A stretch of 64,000 bases of DNA from Exiguobacterium indicum HHS 31. GTDB taxonomy: Bacteria; Bacillota; Bacilli; Exiguobacteriales; Exiguobacteriaceae. The notes beneath the pieces were generated by a model that made no database searches, was not told the DNA's origin, and saw only the letters and a program-made list of their open reading frames with translations. Made by a program: the position numbers and the translations under genes. This document shows, piece after piece, positions 42,655 through 52,513 of this stretch. The first letter of the stretch is position 1. The number at the start of each line of letters is the position of its first letter. The stretch lies in NCBI RefSeq assembly GCF_001939065.1, contig NZ_MPSZ01000005.1, positions 1 through 64,000 on the forward strand. The letters run 5' to 3'.

Positions 42655-44037
42655 TCATAACAAAAAGCGCATCCATTTGGAATTGCTATTTGTTCGCATG
42701 TAGCGGAAAGGTAAATCGAACGTCGTCGTGTTTTTGACGATTCCTTTACGATGGCTGAACGTCTCGAAACTATACTTGCCATGATATCCACCCATGCCAC
42801 TCGCCCCGACTCCACCAAATGGTAAGTGATGTTGTGCGACGTGCATCAATGTGTCATTGACACATCCACCACCGAATGAAATCCGTTCAAGGATACGATG
42901 TTCGACGGCTTTGTTCTCTGTGAACAGATAAAGTGCAAGCGGTTTGTCACGATTATTGACGAACGCGATGACCTCTTCGATTTCACGGTAGGTCAACACC
43001 GGCAGGATCGGTCCGAAGATTTCGTCTTGCATCACTGGAGCATCCACCGCTACATTCGTCATGACGGTCGGCGCTATCTTACGCGTTTCCGGATCGACTT
43101 GTCCACCGAATTCGATCGTCCCTTGCGACAAGTAACTGCTGAGGCGATTCAGATGATCGTCCGATACGATTTTGACGTAGGATGAGACGCCGACGCCATT
43201 CCCGTACTGTTTGAAGGCTTCTTCTTCAATCAACTGCAAGAAACGTTCTTTAACGTCCTCATGAATCAATACGTAATCCGGGGCGATACATGTCTGTCCG
43301 GCATTCAGCCATTTTCCCCATGCGATCCGCTTCGCTGCTAGACGAAGATCCGCATCCTTGTGAACGATTGTCGGTGATTTACCACCCAGTTCAAGTGTGA
43401 CCGGTGTCAAATGCTTCGCTGCAGCTTGATGCACGATTTTTCCGACGCGTGTGGAACCCGTAAAGAAGATATAATCAAAGCGTTCGTTTAATAAAGCGCT
43501 ACTGACTTCAGCATCTCCTTCTATGACGATTCCGAATCGTTCATGGAATGCCGTTTCAAAAACTTCTCGTAATACACGAGAGACGTTCGGTGTCAGCTCG
43601 GATGGTTTAAGGACGACCGTATTCCCCGCTGCAATCGCACCAATGACCGGAGCAAGTGCCAGCTGGAAAGGATAGTTCCATGGCGCGATGACAAGAACGT
43701 TGCCATAGGGTTCATACTGGATTTCACTTTTTGAGCCGATATGCAGAAGCGGTGTTGCGACACGCTTCGGGCGTGCCAGTCGACGGAGTTGTCGCTCCAT
43801 CCGTTGAATCTCCCCATAAACGAAACCGATTTCCGTCGTAAAAGCATCATGCTGTCCTTTATTGAGATCTTGTTTTAATGCCTCATAGATCTCCGCTTCA
43901 TGCGTTTCAATCGCTTGGCGTAAGAATGTCAGCATGCTTAAGCGAAAAGCTAGACTACGTGTTGCACCTGTTTGGAAAAAGTGACGCTGTGTCTCAAGGC
44001 GCTCTGAAAGCACTGTCTCTGTCATCGTTGTCTCCAT
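42655..44037 (-). CDS. Aldehyde dehydrogenase (class 3-like)
   Basis: 460 residues, NAD(P)-dependent aldehyde oxidation. Catalytic cysteine in AGQTCIAPDY (about 243) and general base in LELGGKSP (about 209), with PWNYPFQL and FTGSTRVG earlier. The length, short N-terminus and hydrophobic C-terminal patch (YMRTNSNSKWMRFLL) resemble class 3 fatty-aldehyde dehydrogenases. RBS AAAGGGGAGATTCTCGG. It is 41 bp before the teichoic acid gene on the same strand; no terminator in between, so some cotranscription is possible. Confidence 0.92.
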   Translation of the reverse strand: METTMTETVLSERLETQRHFFQTGATRSLAFRLSMLTFLRQAIETHEAEIYEALKQDLNKGQHDAFTTEIGFVYGEIQRMERQLRRLARPKRVATPLLHIGSKSEIQYEPYGNVLVIAPWNYPFQLALAPVIGAIAAGNTVVLKPSELTPNVSRVLREVFETAFHERFGIVIEGDAEVSSALLNERFDYIFFTGSTRVGKIVHQAAAKHLTPVTLELGGKSPTIVHKDADLRLAAKRIAWGKWLNAGQTCIAPDYVLIHEDVKERFLQLIEEEAFKQYGNGVGVSSYVKIVSDDHLNRLSSYLSQGTIEFGGQVDPETRKIAPTVMTNVAVDAPVMQDEIFGPILPVLTYREIEEVIAFVNNRDKPLALYLFTENKAVEHRILERISFGGGCVNDTLMHVAQHHLPFGGVGASGMGGYHGKYSFETFSHRKGIVKNTTTFDLPFRYMRTNSNSKWMRFLL

Positions 44038-44104
44038 CCGAGAATCTCCCCTTTAACTGATCTATAACACTGCCTTTATCTTACCATATCTCTTTTCGAC
44101 TATG

Positions 44105-44132
44105 AAAAAAGACGGAGAGGCTTCTCCGTCTT
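44105..44132 (-). terminator. Terminator of deoD
   Basis: AAGACGGAGA / TTCTCCGTCTT stem with GGC-like loop then TTTTTTC on the minus strand. Confidence 0.85.
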
Positions 44133-44137
44133 ACTTC

Positions 44138-44845
44138 TTATAATTGAATCGCTGTTTCAAGCGCGACTTTCATCATATCGTTGAATGTCGTTTGGCGCTC
44201 TTCCGATGTCGTTTCTTCACCTGTCAACAGATGATCTGAAATCGTCAGGATCGTCAGTGCGTTTACTTTATGTTTTGCTGCAAGTGTGTAAAGACCTGCC
44301 GCTTCCATCTCGATTGCGAGACATCCGAAATCCGCCCATTTTTTGAAATGATGGAAATCATCTTGATAGAACTGATCCGTCGTGAAGATTTGACCGACTT
44401 TTGCATCGATACCTTGTTCTTTAGCTGCTGTATATGCTTTATGCAGCAGATCAAAAGAAGCTGTCGGTGCGTAGTCTAGTCCATTAAAACGGACACGGTT
44501 CTGTGCCATGTCATGCGAAGCACTCATCGCGATGACGACGTCACGAACTTTAACGTCTGGCGTGATCCCACCGGCAGTACCGACACGGATCAAGTTCTTC
44601 GCACCGTATGACTGAACGAGTTCGTTCGCATAGATCGACATCGATGGTACACCCATACCTGTTCCTTGAACCGAAACTTTTTTCCCTTTATAAGTACCTG
44701 TGAAGCCATACATGCCTCGAACCTCGTTATAAAGAACAACATCCTCTAAAAACGTCTCAGCGATGTATTTAGCACGTAACGGATCTCCTGGAAGTAAGAC
44801 CGTTTCGGCGATTTGTCCTTCAGCTGCATTAATGTGTACACTCAT
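44138..44845 (-). CDS. deoD: Purine-nucleoside phosphorylase
   Basis: Hexameric-type PNP, 235 residues, phosphorolysis of purine nucleosides. Signatures: [14 protein letters not shown] at the N-terminus, GTGMGVPS (phosphate site), RVGTAGG, and [13 protein letters not shown] (nucleoside site, about 178-190) with [11 protein letters not shown] containing the catalytic Asp. RBS GAGGAGGAATCGT. It follows the yesMN-type pair on the same strand by 24 bp. Confidence 0.96.
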   Translation of the reverse strand: MSVHINAAEGQIAETVLLPGDPLRAKYIAETFLEDVVLYNEVRGMYGFTGTYKGKKVSVQGTGMGVPSMSIYANELVQSYGAKNLIRVGTAGGITPDVKVRDVVIAMSASHDMAQNRVRFNGLDYAPTASFDLLHKAYTAAKEQGIDAKVGQIFTTDQFYQDDFHHFKKWADFGCLAIEMEAAGLYTLAAKHKVNALTILTISDHLLTGEETTSEERQTTFNDMMKVALETAIQL

Positions 44846-44869
44846 GTACGATTCCTCCTCGATAGTCGT

Positions 44870-45574
44870 TTAAATCGACAACAATTCACGAAACTCATTC
44901 GGTGTCATACCGAATTGTTTTTTGAACACTTTCCGAAAATACTTATCGTCCTGATATCCGACTTCAAGTGCGATTTCGTAGATGCGCGCTTCCGTTTCAC
45001 TCAATAATTCCTTCGCCCGATTCAAGCGAATCGTTTGGATGTAATCAGATAAGTTAACGGAAAAACGCTGTTTGAAGCGTCGTGATATATACTCTCGGCT
45101 CAAGTAAAACCGTTCGCTCATGAATTGCAGTGTCAATTCTTCCGCATAATGCGTTTCGATGTATTTGGCGATTTGATCAATCGCTTCCCCTGATTCCACT
45201 ACCGGATGGATACATTCCATCGCGCGGGACAAGGCATCATTGAGTACATCTGGATCAACCGGCTTCAATAAATAATCAAAGGATTGATGCAAAATGGCAC
45301 GTCGCATATACGTATAATCATCATACCCTGTCAGCACGATCGTGACGACCTTTGGATGATGATTTTTTGTCCATTCTAGTAATGTTAATCCGTCGAGTCC
45401 AGGCATTTCGACATCTGTCAGCATTAAATCGATCATTCCAGTATCCAGTAATCGTTTCGCTTCTTCCCCATGTTCCGCCTCGTAAATATGTGAGACCTGC
45501 CAACTGTCCCATTCCCCGAGCAATTTGACCGCTTCCCGTACATGTCGTTCATCGTCTACGATCAACACGTTCAT
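44870..45574 (-). CDS. YesN-type AraC response regulator
   Basis: 234 residues: CheY-like receiver (DDERH; phospho-acceptor in LMLTDVEMPG, Asp about 54; conserved lysine in YLLKPVD) and a C-terminal AraC HTH pair (about 135-232) with YLSREYISRRFKQRF and VGYQDDKYFRKVFKKQFG. It is shorter than many YesN proteins because it lacks the central linker domain. Overlaps the kinase gene by 4 bp. Probable regulator of the sugar ABC transporter nearby. Confidence 0.9.
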   Translation of the reverse strand: MNVLIVDDERHVREAVKLLGEWDSWQVSHIYEAEHGEEAKRLLDTGMIDLMLTDVEMPGLDGLTLLEWTKNHHPKVVTIVLTGYDDYTYMRRAILHQSFDYLLKPVDPDVLNDALSRAMECIHPVVESGEAIDQIAKYIETHYAEELTLQFMSERFYLSREYISRRFKQRFSVNLSDYIQTIRLNRAKELLSETEARIYEIALEVGYQDDKYFRKVFKKQFGMTPNEFRELLSI

Positions 45575-47334
45575 GCCAAGTCCCCCTTCTCATATGGAAT
45601 CCGAATCACGATTTTGAATCCGCCCTCTACAGCTGAAGAAGAGAGCGTCATATTTGCTTGTTCCCCGTAAAAAATCAAGAGCCGTTCATAAATATTATGG
45701 AGACCAATGCCGCTCGTCTCGAGATCCTCTGGGCTACGATGCATGCGCATTTTACGATCAATCTCTTCAAGTCGTCCTGTTTCGAGGACGGCACCGCTAT
45801 TCTCGATTTGAATAATGAGGCGTCCGCCATCCGTCCGGACTTTGTAAGCAAGATAGTTCTCCGTCGCTGCTAATTGCTGTCGAAAGCCGTGTTTGAAGTA
45901 ATTTTCAGCGAACGGTTGCAAGATCATCTTCGGCACTTCAATGTCATTGAGATGCCACGGGACGTCAACGATATAACGGAAGCGTTCCGGAAAACGTTGC
46001 TGTTGCAAACGAATATACGCTTGAAGATGATCGACTTCTTGTTTTAACGTCACGATCGTCTGCTCATTATTCATCGAGTAGCGCATCATTTGTGATAATC
46101 CGGTGATGGAGCGGTACGCGATCTTCCGGTCTCCTTGTAACGTCGTCGTTCCGATCGATTGTAAGGCATTGAATAAGAAGTGCGGATTGAGCTGAGATTG
46201 TAATGCCCGTAGCTCATTCGTCCGGTTTTCGAGTGCCAGTCGATACTCCCGTTTGATTAAACGATCAATCCGTTGAATCATGCGTTGGAACTGACGGTTG
46301 AGTAATCCAATCTCGTCATTCGTCGTCGCAACGAATGGTGCTGATAAATCCCCTTGTTCGACTCGCCAGACGTTTGCTGTCAACTGTTTGATTGGCTTCG
46401 TGATCTGCATGGCAACGAGACTTGCGGCAATGATCATAACGAACAGTGAGACGAGACCAATCAAAACAAGAATCAATGCCGTTTCATTCGCCCCTTGGAT
46501 GACTGACGCATACGGAATCCGTTTGACGAGTATGAGTGGAACGCCATTCGTCATCGTCTTTGAGTAGACGATGAACGATTTTCCGACACGTAAACTCCCA
46601 CTCTGCCCAGTGAATCGATCGACCGGTAGTTCCATCTCTGCCCCAGTCTGTGCCAACACACGCTGTTCTGTCATCAACCATAACGACTCTTCCGGATCAT
46701 TCTCGAACAGTTTTAACTGTTGTTCAAATACACGGACGGGAATATCCACCGAAAGGAAGCCGAGTGGCTCATCTGTTTCGACACGATCGATGCGATAACG
46801 AAAACTAACGACTTGTTTTTCATCAAGAATCATCGTGTGCACATTATATGGTTCAATCGTGTGCGCTTCGTCAATCAACCAGCCGTTTTTTTGTTTCATC
46901 AATCGAAAATAATCCGTTTCTTGCATCCAATCAAACTTTCCTCGACTCGTTGTTTTCATGTTATAGACCGAATACTCCGAATAACCATTTAAAATGACGA
47001 AATGTAACTGCTCGATATCCTGACGTGATAAAAACAGACCTAACATCGCCCGCGAAACGACTCCATCGGATTCGTCTAGTTCCTGATCTGCCCCGACGCG
47101 CATGATGTTCATCAACGAACGATTCGCGTACAGACTCGTCGATAGACGGCGGATATCCTCTATATAATGGGTCACCTGTGTATTTCCCCGCGTCAATACG
47201 TTCAGGCTAGAACGTTCTGCCTGTTCAATGTTTTGGTGCCGCACATACAGATAGGAAATCGATGTCGCGAGGGCAGTCGGAATCAAGATCGCCAGGACGA
47301 CGAGACGAATCAAACGCGTCCGGATACTTTTCAT
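45571..47334 (-). CDS. YesM-type sensor histidine kinase
   Basis: 587 residues: transmembrane helix near 12-32, extracytoplasmic Cache-like sensor (about 35-285), second helix (about 290-310), HAMP (about 312-365) and a His_kinase domain with LNPHFLFNALQSIG (His about 395) and ATPase boxes FAENYFKHGF and GIGLHNIYERL. ATG 47334 (MKSIRTRL) follows GGATGGGGGCGCCTTTC; upstream in-frame codons are unlikely. Such kinases sense extracellular carbohydrates or their binding proteins. Confidence 0.9.
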   Translation of the reverse strand: MKSIRTRLIRLVVLAILIPTALATSISYLYVRHQNIEQAERSSLNVLTRGNTQVTHYIEDIRRLSTSLYANRSLMNIMRVGADQELDESDGVVSRAMLGLFLSRQDIEQLHFVILNGYSEYSVYNMKTTSRGKFDWMQETDYFRLMKQKNGWLIDEAHTIEPYNVHTMILDEKQVVSFRYRIDRVETDEPLGFLSVDIPVRVFEQQLKLFENDPEESLWLMTEQRVLAQTGAEMELPVDRFTGQSGSLRVGKSFIVYSKTMTNGVPLILVKRIPYASVIQGANETALILVLIGLVSLFVMIIAASLVAMQITKPIKQLTANVWRVEQGDLSAPFVATTNDEIGLLNRQFQRMIQRIDRLIKREYRLALENRTNELRALQSQLNPHFLFNALQSIGTTTLQGDRKIAYRSITGLSQMMRYSMNNEQTIVTLKQEVDHLQAYIRLQQQRFPERFRYIVDVPWHLNDIEVPKMILQPFAENYFKHGFRQQLAATENYLAYKVRTDGGRLIIQIENSGAVLETGRLEEIDRKMRMHRSPEDLETSGIGLHNIYERLLIFYGEQANMTLSSSAVEGGFKIVIRIPYEKGDLA

Positions 47335-47381
47335 GAAAGGCGCCCCCATCCTTTTTCTTGTAATCAATCGTATCATAACCT

Positions 47382-47395
47382 TGAATCCGCTTACA
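47382..47395. promoter_or_regulatory. Cre-like site upstream of the YesM-type kinase
   Basis: TGAATCCGCTTACA, 12 of 14 matches to the CcpA consensus TGWAARCGYTWNCW; 48 bp before the kinase start. Confidence 0.35.
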
Positions 47396-47531
47396 TCATT
47401 TCCTGATATTCTCTTTCATGATTCCTACAAAAAATTCTTTTTTGTTTCGACTTGATTCCGAATGAATTTTACTATAATATCATCAATGTTCGTTTTTTAA
47501 TCAATTTGTTATGAAGGTGGTCCTTTTACCC

Positions 47532-48821
47532 ATGTTTAAACTTGCCGCACATCAAACAACCGTAAAACGTGAAATCCAAGCTGGATTCGTGACGTTCATT
47601 ACGATGGCCTATATTCTGCTCGTCAACCCAACGATTTTAGCAGATGCCGGTATCCCCCAAGCCCAAGCTTTTTCTGCGACGATCATCGCGACATTGATCG
47701 GTACGCTTCTGATGGGGCTTTATGCGAATCTACCAATCGCAGTCGCACCTGGAATGGGACTCAATGCGTATTTTACTTATACACTTGTCGTTGGTGAGAA
47801 GATTCCATATCAGACAGCACTCTCGGTTGTCTTCGTCGCTGGTGTCATTTTCTTATTGTTATCACTCTCACCGATTCGTACGAAGCTGATTGAAATCATT
47901 CCGATGACATTAAAGCTTGCGATCACAGGTGGAATCGGTCTCTTCATTGCTTCACTCGGTCTCAAGATGTCAGGAATTTTAGTCGCTAGTGAAGATACAC
48001 TCGTCACGATTGGCGCATTGACGTCACCAGAAGCATTGATCACACTCATCGGATTATTAGTTGCAGCGATCTTGACAATCAAACGTGTACCAGGTGCTAT
48101 TTTATATGCCATGATCCTCTCTGGATTGATTGCATTCCTGACAGGTGAATTGAAGTTTTCCGATTCCTTCGTTGCGTTACCGACGTTACCAGAAGGATTG
48201 ATCATCACGAATCCGTTCAACGCCATTCAAGACGTGTTCCAATACGGTCTGTTCAGCGGTGTCCTCTCCTTCGTTCTCGTGACGATGTTTGATACGACAG
48301 GTACGATGGTCGCTGTCGGAGAACAGGCTGGATTGATTGAAAAAGATGGATCATTGAAAAACAGCGAACGTGCCCTATTATCTGATTCGACTGCGATGGT
48401 CGCTGGTTCATTATTCGGAACAAGTCCTACAACGGCTTACGTAGAATCTGCAGCGGGTGTCGCTGCTGGTGGACGGACTGGACTCACATCCGTGACGGTC
48501 GGGATTCTATTCGCATTATCTGCCGTCTTTGGACCGTTCGTTCAATCGATTTCGAGCGTCCCTGCGATTACTGCGCCCGCATTGATCTTAGTCGGTGCCT
48601 TCATGATTCAAAACATCAAGCAGATTCCATGGGATGACTTCAGCGAAGCTTTCACGGCTTTCCTCGTCATCTTGATCATGCCATTATCCGGTAGCATCGC
48701 AACCGGTATCGCATTCGGTTTCATCGTCTATCCGATCATGAAAGCTATCCAAAAAGAGCGTGTCCACCCACTCATCTATGTGTTCGCGCTTCTCTTCTTC
48801 ATCCAATTATTCTTCTTATAA
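47532..48821 (+). CDS. NCS2/AzgA-family purine permease (PbuG-like)
   Basis: 429 residues with about 12-14 helices. AzgA-branch signatures: MAYILLVNPTIL, APGMGLNAYFTY (about 78-89), FDTTGTMVAVGEQAG and GTSPTTAYVESAAG (about 300-315). Likely proton-coupled uptake of hypoxanthine, guanine or adenine; the AzgA branch resembles Bacillus PbuG/PbuO. ATG 47532 has AAGGTGGTCCTTTTACCC. No purine riboswitch is visible in the leader; a TATAAT at 47473 with a TTGATT 15 bp upstream is the likely promoter. Confidence 0.9.
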   Translation: MFKLAAHQTTVKREIQAGFVTFITMAYILLVNPTILADAGIPQAQAFSATIIATLIGTLLMGLYANLPIAVAPGMGLNAYFTYTLVVGEKIPYQTALSVVFVAGVIFLLLSLSPIRTKLIEIIPMTLKLAITGGIGLFIASLGLKMSGILVASEDTLVTIGALTSPEALITLIGLLVAAILTIKRVPGAILYAMILSGLIAFLTGELKFSDSFVALPTLPEGLIITNPFNAIQDVFQYGLFSGVLSFVLVTMFDTTGTMVAVGEQAGLIEKDGSLKNSERALLSDSTAMVAGSLFGTSPTTAYVESAAGVAAGGRTGLTSVTVGILFALSAVFGPFVQSISSVPAITAPALILVGAFMIQNIKQIPWDDFSEAFTAFLVILIMPLSGSIATGIAFGFIVYPIMKAIQKERVHPLIYVFALLFFIQLFFL

Positions 48822-48822
48822 T

Positions 48823-48868
48823 AAAAAACATGCCTGTTCCGTCAGTTAGTCGGAACAGGCATGTTTTT
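48823..48868. terminator. Bidirectional terminator, purine permease / sugar-binding protein
   Basis: AAAAAACATGCCTGTTCCG / CGGAACAGGCATGTTTTTT, 19-bp perfect arms. Confidence 0.92.
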
Positions 48869-48879
48869 TAAATCACTTC

Positions 48880-50160
48880 TTATTTCTTCATTTTATCCCA
48901 TGTTTTTGTGAAGTCCTGCAGCATCTCATCAGCTGTTTTTTGCTTACCAACGTATGCTTGCATGATCGCTCCGAACTCGTTTACAGCACCATCCGGATAC
49001 TTGAACCAGTTCCATGAGATGGTTTTTCCATCTTTCGAGTACGCTTGAATATCATCTGCAAGCGGTCCTAAATCCTTCGCTTCGATTGATTTGAAGGCAG
49101 GGATGAATTTAAATTTATTGACCATGTAGTCTTTTCCTGTGTCAGACGTCGCCATCCACTCGAGGAATTTCTTCGCTTCTGCTTTGTTCTTCGAGTTCTT
49201 ATTGACGACCCAGTTGTTTGGTACGCCGACAGGCAGACGATCCATTTTTTCTTTATCATCATTGATCGGCATCGGGATGAAGCCCATGTTGATGTCCGGA
49301 TTGACATCCGTGATCAATTGTTGTGCCCAGTTCCCTTGTTGGATCATCGCTGTCTTACCTTCAGCAAACTGAGAGACTTGTGTATTATAGTCTGTCGTTA
49401 ACGGATTTTTATTTCCATACTCAATCGTCAAATCAAATAGATTCATGAATTCCTTGAACTGTTTATTGTCCTCGAACTTCGCTTTTCCAGAGTTGAGATC
49501 TGAAATGAACTGATCTGGATCATCCTGTTGTGCGACCGGAATGTTTAAAAGGTGATTTCCAAGAACCCACCACTCCCCGTATCCGATCGAGAACGGTGTC
49601 ACTCCATCTGCCTTCAGCTTCTTAGAAGCTTCCGTCAATTCCGTTAATGTTTTTGGAAGTTCCGTGATACCGGCTTTTTTGAAGATATCTTTATTGTAGA
49701 TAAAGCCATATCCCTCAAGGTTCATTGGCATACCATACAATTTACCATCAATCGTCATTGGCTCTTTTGATAGATCCGTTAAATCACCGACCCACTTTTC
49801 ATCTGACAAATCTTCTAACTTATCCTGCCATGTTTTTGCTTCCGTAAAGCCACCATTGTTAAAGACATCTGGTTCATTACCTGAAGCGAACTGTGATTTC
49901 AGAGCCGCGCCATAGTCCGATCCACCACCGACTGTTTGCACGACGACTTTCGTCCCAGTTTCTTTTTCATACGCTTTTGCCATCTTTTCCATGTCTTTTG
50001 CGATTTCAGCCTTGAATTGGAATACGTTGAGCGTCTTACCGTCTTTTGAACCACTATCTTTCGAGTCATCGCTATTCAATGTACCGCCACCACATGCTGC
50101 CAAAGCGACGACCATCGCCGTCGTGACGACAGGTAATGCTGCCCATCTTCTTTTACGCAT
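48880..50160 (-). CDS. Sugar ABC transporter substrate-binding lipoprotein (CUT1)
   Basis: 426 residues. Lipoprotein signal peptide with MRKRR charge, hydrophobic core and lipobox ALAAC (Cys23). Family 1 extracellular binding-protein fold (MalE-like), visible in KEIAKDMEKMAKAYEKETG, YGMPMNLEGYGFIYNKDIFKKAG and WNWFKYPDGAVNEFG. The sugar is not decidable. The matching permeases are not adjacent but at 54334-56105; a shared upstream element links them. A cre site lies 53 bp before the start. Confidence 0.93.
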   Translation of the reverse strand: MRKRRWAALPVVTTAMVVALAACGGGTLNSDDSKDSGSKDGKTLNVFQFKAEIAKDMEKMAKAYEKETGTKVVVQTVGGGSDYGAALKSQFASGNEPDVFNNGGFTEAKTWQDKLEDLSDEKWVGDLTDLSKEPMTIDGKLYGMPMNLEGYGFIYNKDIFKKAGITELPKTLTELTEASKKLKADGVTPFSIGYGEWWVLGNHLLNIPVAQQDDPDQFISDLNSGKAKFEDNKQFKEFMNLFDLTIEYGNKNPLTTDYNTQVSQFAEGKTAMIQQGNWAQQLITDVNPDINMGFIPMPINDDKEKMDRLPVGVPNNWVVNKNSKNKAEAKKFLEWMATSDTGKDYMVNKFKFIPAFKSIEAKDLGPLADDIQAYSKDGKTISWNWFKYPDGAVNEFGAIMQAYVGKQKTADEMLQDFTKTWDKMKK

Positions 50161-50212
50161 TCGGATTCCCTCCCTGATTTCGTTTCATTTCGTGCTACAT
50201 CTTCACAATAAA

Positions 50213-50226
50213 TGAAAACGCTTGCA
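50213..50226. promoter_or_regulatory. Cre site upstream of the sugar-binding protein gene
   Basis: TGAAAACGCTTGCA matches TGWAARCGYTWNCW at every position; suggests CcpA-mediated glucose repression. Confidence 0.65.
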
Positions 50227-50251
50227 ATGAAGAGAGAGAAAGTTGTCCGGT

Positions 50252-50268
50252 GTGGTGGAAAATATTGA
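50252..50268 (-). promoter_or_regulatory. Shared 17-bp element upstream of binding-protein gene
   Basis: GTTCAATATTTTCCACC read on the minus strand, 92 bp before the gene start. An identical 17-mer lies upstream of the permease operon at 56177-56193 in the same orientation. Likely operator for a common activator, perhaps the YesN-type regulator. Confidence 0.6.
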
Positions 50269-50348
50269 ACAATCGTTATCCGAGTCTTTTCATCGGAATT
50301 GTTGTATCATGAAACTAGAGATTCTTTTATGAATAGGAGTTTGATGCC

Positions 50349-51809
50349 ATGTCCTTGCAACTCACGATTTTATTGATTGGTATATTGCTGTTTGCCGCCG
50401 TCTGGACGACGAAGCTATCAAGTCGTCTGAATATTCCTGCTCTACTGATTTTTATCGCCCTTGGTATGATTGCTGGAAGCGACATTACGGGGTTCATTCG
50501 TTTTGACGATGCAGAACTGGCTCAGCTTCTTGGAACTGTCGCCCTCATCATCATCTTATTCGAGGGTGGTCTGCAAACGGTTTGGAAGGAAGTGCGTCAT
50601 GAATTAGCCCCTTCCCTCTCGCTTGCGACGTTCGGGGTCTTCATCGCTACATCCATCGTTGCCGTTGCTTCCCATTATATTCTGGGCTTTAGTTGGGCGA
50701 ATGCTTTTTTACTCGGGGCAATCGTTGGTTCGACGGATGCCGCTGCCATCTTTTCTGTCTTGAGTGGTCAGCCGATTCGACGGAAAGTCGGATCAACACT
50801 TGAAGTCGAGTCCGGTACGAATGACCCGATGGCCGTCTTTTTGACTGTCTTGTTCCTTGAGTTCGTGACGAACCCTGAAGAAGCATCGCTCTTATCGGGA
50901 CTTGGATCACTCGTTTGGGAAATGGCGATGGGACTTCTAATTGGTTTGTTCATCGGATGGGCAGCTTCGACATTGATCAATCGGATCGATTTGTCCTCTT
51001 CTAGCTTTTATCCGATCATGCTCATGTCGTTTGCTTTCCTGTCTTTCGGTTTAGCTGATACGTTCCATGCAAGTGGATTTTTAGCCGTTTATGTCACAGC
51101 GATCTACATCAGTAATCATGAACTCGTCTATCGACAGACACTCGTTCGTTTTACGATGAGTATGGCGCATCTTGCTCAAATCGGAATGTTCATCGTGCTC
51201 GGTCTGCTTGTCTTTCCGAAACAATTGCTCGATGTCCAGGTCATCCTATCTTCCATTGCGCTGGCGCTGATCTTAATTTTCATCGCTCGTCCTTTGTCAG
51301 TCTGGGTGAGTCTTCTTCCGTTTCGTTATTCGTGGCAAGAGAAGGTCTTCATTTCCTTTGCTGGCCTAAAAGGAGCGGTACCAATCATTCTCGCGACATA
51401 CCCTCTCGTTGCGGATATCGAGAATGCATCGATGATCTTCAATATCGTGTTTTTCACAGTCTTACTATCTACGCTAATTCAAGGGAGTATGTTGACGTTT
51501 CTTTCCGAGCGATTACGACTGAACGAAACACAGACTTCTGCTATTCATACGGTCATTGAATTCATGTCGATTGGTAAACCGAACGCCGAAATTATTGAGT
51601 TAACGTTACCAATGTCCCATCCATTCATTGGAACGACGATCTCAGAGATTGATTTGCCACAAGAATTTTTGATCACTGCCATCATTCGTGATGATCAAAT
51701 CATCACACCGCGTGGCGACACTGCCCTTGAAGGCAATGATCAACTGTTATTGCTGACACCAAAACATCGCATCAAAACACTGAAACGATTTTTGTTCCCA
51801 CCCGCTTGA
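50349..51809 (+). CDS. CPA1/NhaP2-type K+(Na+)/H+ antiporter with TrkA-C domain
   Basis: 486 residues: about 12-13 helices (1-395) with the exchanger core GSTDAAAIFSVL and ESGTNDPMAVFL (ND motif), and a C-terminal RCK_C/TrkA-C domain (about 405-480, IIELTLPMSHPFIGTTISEIDLP). Matches potassium/proton antiporters of the CvrA/NhaP2 group; Na+ transport is a possible alternative. It interrupts the sugar transporter genes on the opposite strand. Confidence 0.9.
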   Translation: MSLQLTILLIGILLFAAVWTTKLSSRLNIPALLIFIALGMIAGSDITGFIRFDDAELAQLLGTVALIIILFEGGLQTVWKEVRHELAPSLSLATFGVFIATSIVAVASHYILGFSWANAFLLGAIVGSTDAAAIFSVLSGQPIRRKVGSTLEVESGTNDPMAVFLTVLFLEFVTNPEEASLLSGLGSLVWEMAMGLLIGLFIGWAASTLINRIDLSSSSFYPIMLMSFAFLSFGLADTFHASGFLAVYVTAIYISNHELVYRQTLVRFTMSMAHLAQIGMFIVLGLLVFPKQLLDVQVILSSIALALILIFIARPLSVWVSLLPFRYSWQEKVFISFAGLKGAVPIILATYPLVADIENASMIFNIVFFTVLLSTLIQGSMLTFLSERLRLNETQTSAIHTVIEFMSIGKPNAEIIELTLPMSHPFIGTTISEIDLPQEFLITAIIRDDQIITPRGDTALEGNDQLLLLTPKHRIKTLKRFLFPPA

Positions 51810-51816
51810 GCTTCAT

Positions 51817-51857
51817 ATAAAAAGGGAGTAGATGCTTGCCATCTACTCCCTTTTTAT
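51817..51857. terminator. Bidirectional terminator, antiporter / DedA gene
   Basis: ATAAAAAGGGAGTAGAT / ATCTACTCCCTTTTTAT with GCTTGCC loop. Confidence 0.92.
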
Positions 51858-51873
51858 ATGTTCACTTATTCTA

Positions 51874-52497
51874 TTATTTCGTCTTTGTGTCTTGCGTCTG
51901 TTCCTTCTGTTTTGCTTTAGAGCGACGATAAAGGATATACCCTCCAAGAATCACGACGATTCCACCTAAGATCCACCACAACTCTTGCTCTAATCCCTTT
52001 AGCATCGATTCCGCGCGTTCTACTCCAAACCGTTCACCAACCCAAATGTAGAAGAAGGAAACTGGGAAAAGTCCAATACTTGAAGCGAGTAGATAACGTT
52101 TGAATGATAAGCCGAACAAACCACATGGAATCGAAACGACCGAGCGCACGACTGGGAAGAAGCGTCCGAACAAAGCAGACCATGTGCCGTATTTCACGAC
52201 GATGCGCTCCCCTTGCTCAATTTCTTTTTCTTTAATCAGTAACCATTTGCCGTACCGGATAAGTATCGGACGACCAGCATAACGACCTAAAAGATAAAAG
52301 ACCGTCGCGCCCATTAGACTTCCTAAAAAACCGACAAGAACAGCAACTGTCCAACTGACTGTTCCGTTCGATACATATAGACCAAGTAATGGTAAGCCGA
52401 CTTCTGCTGGGATCAATTCCGTACCAAGACCAACGATCATAATTCCTAAAAACAGCCAGAGATTGGATTCTCCGGCTGAGAACAACCATTCCAACAT
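51874..52497 (-). CDS. DedA-family membrane protein
   Basis: 207 residues with four to six hydrophobic segments and the DedA/SNARE-associated signatures: E-rich GTELIPAEVGLPLLG, GATVFYLLGRYAG and FGRFFPVVRSVVSIPCG (about 105-125). Members act as lipid flippases or in membrane homeostasis, including undecaprenyl-phosphate recycling. RBS GGAGGGTTACTTGT. A small membrane protein gene lies upstream by 16 bp. Confidence 0.9.
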   Translation of the reverse strand: MLEWLFSAGESNLWLFLGIMIVGLGTELIPAEVGLPLLGLYVSNGTVSWTVAVLVGFLGSLMGATVFYLLGRYAGRPILIRYGKWLLIKEKEIEQGERIVVKYGTWSALFGRFFPVVRSVVSIPCGLFGLSFKRYLLASSIGLFPVSFFYIWVGERFGVERAESMLKGLEQELWWILGGIVVILGGYILYRRSKAKQKEQTQDTKTK

Positions 52498-52513
52498 ACA
52501 AGTAACCCTCCGT

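Noticed and set aside
47400-47531. Purine riboswitch before the PbuG-like permease
   Set aside because: Looked for the conserved three-way junction with TATA and loop-loop motifs; not present, only a simple promoter.
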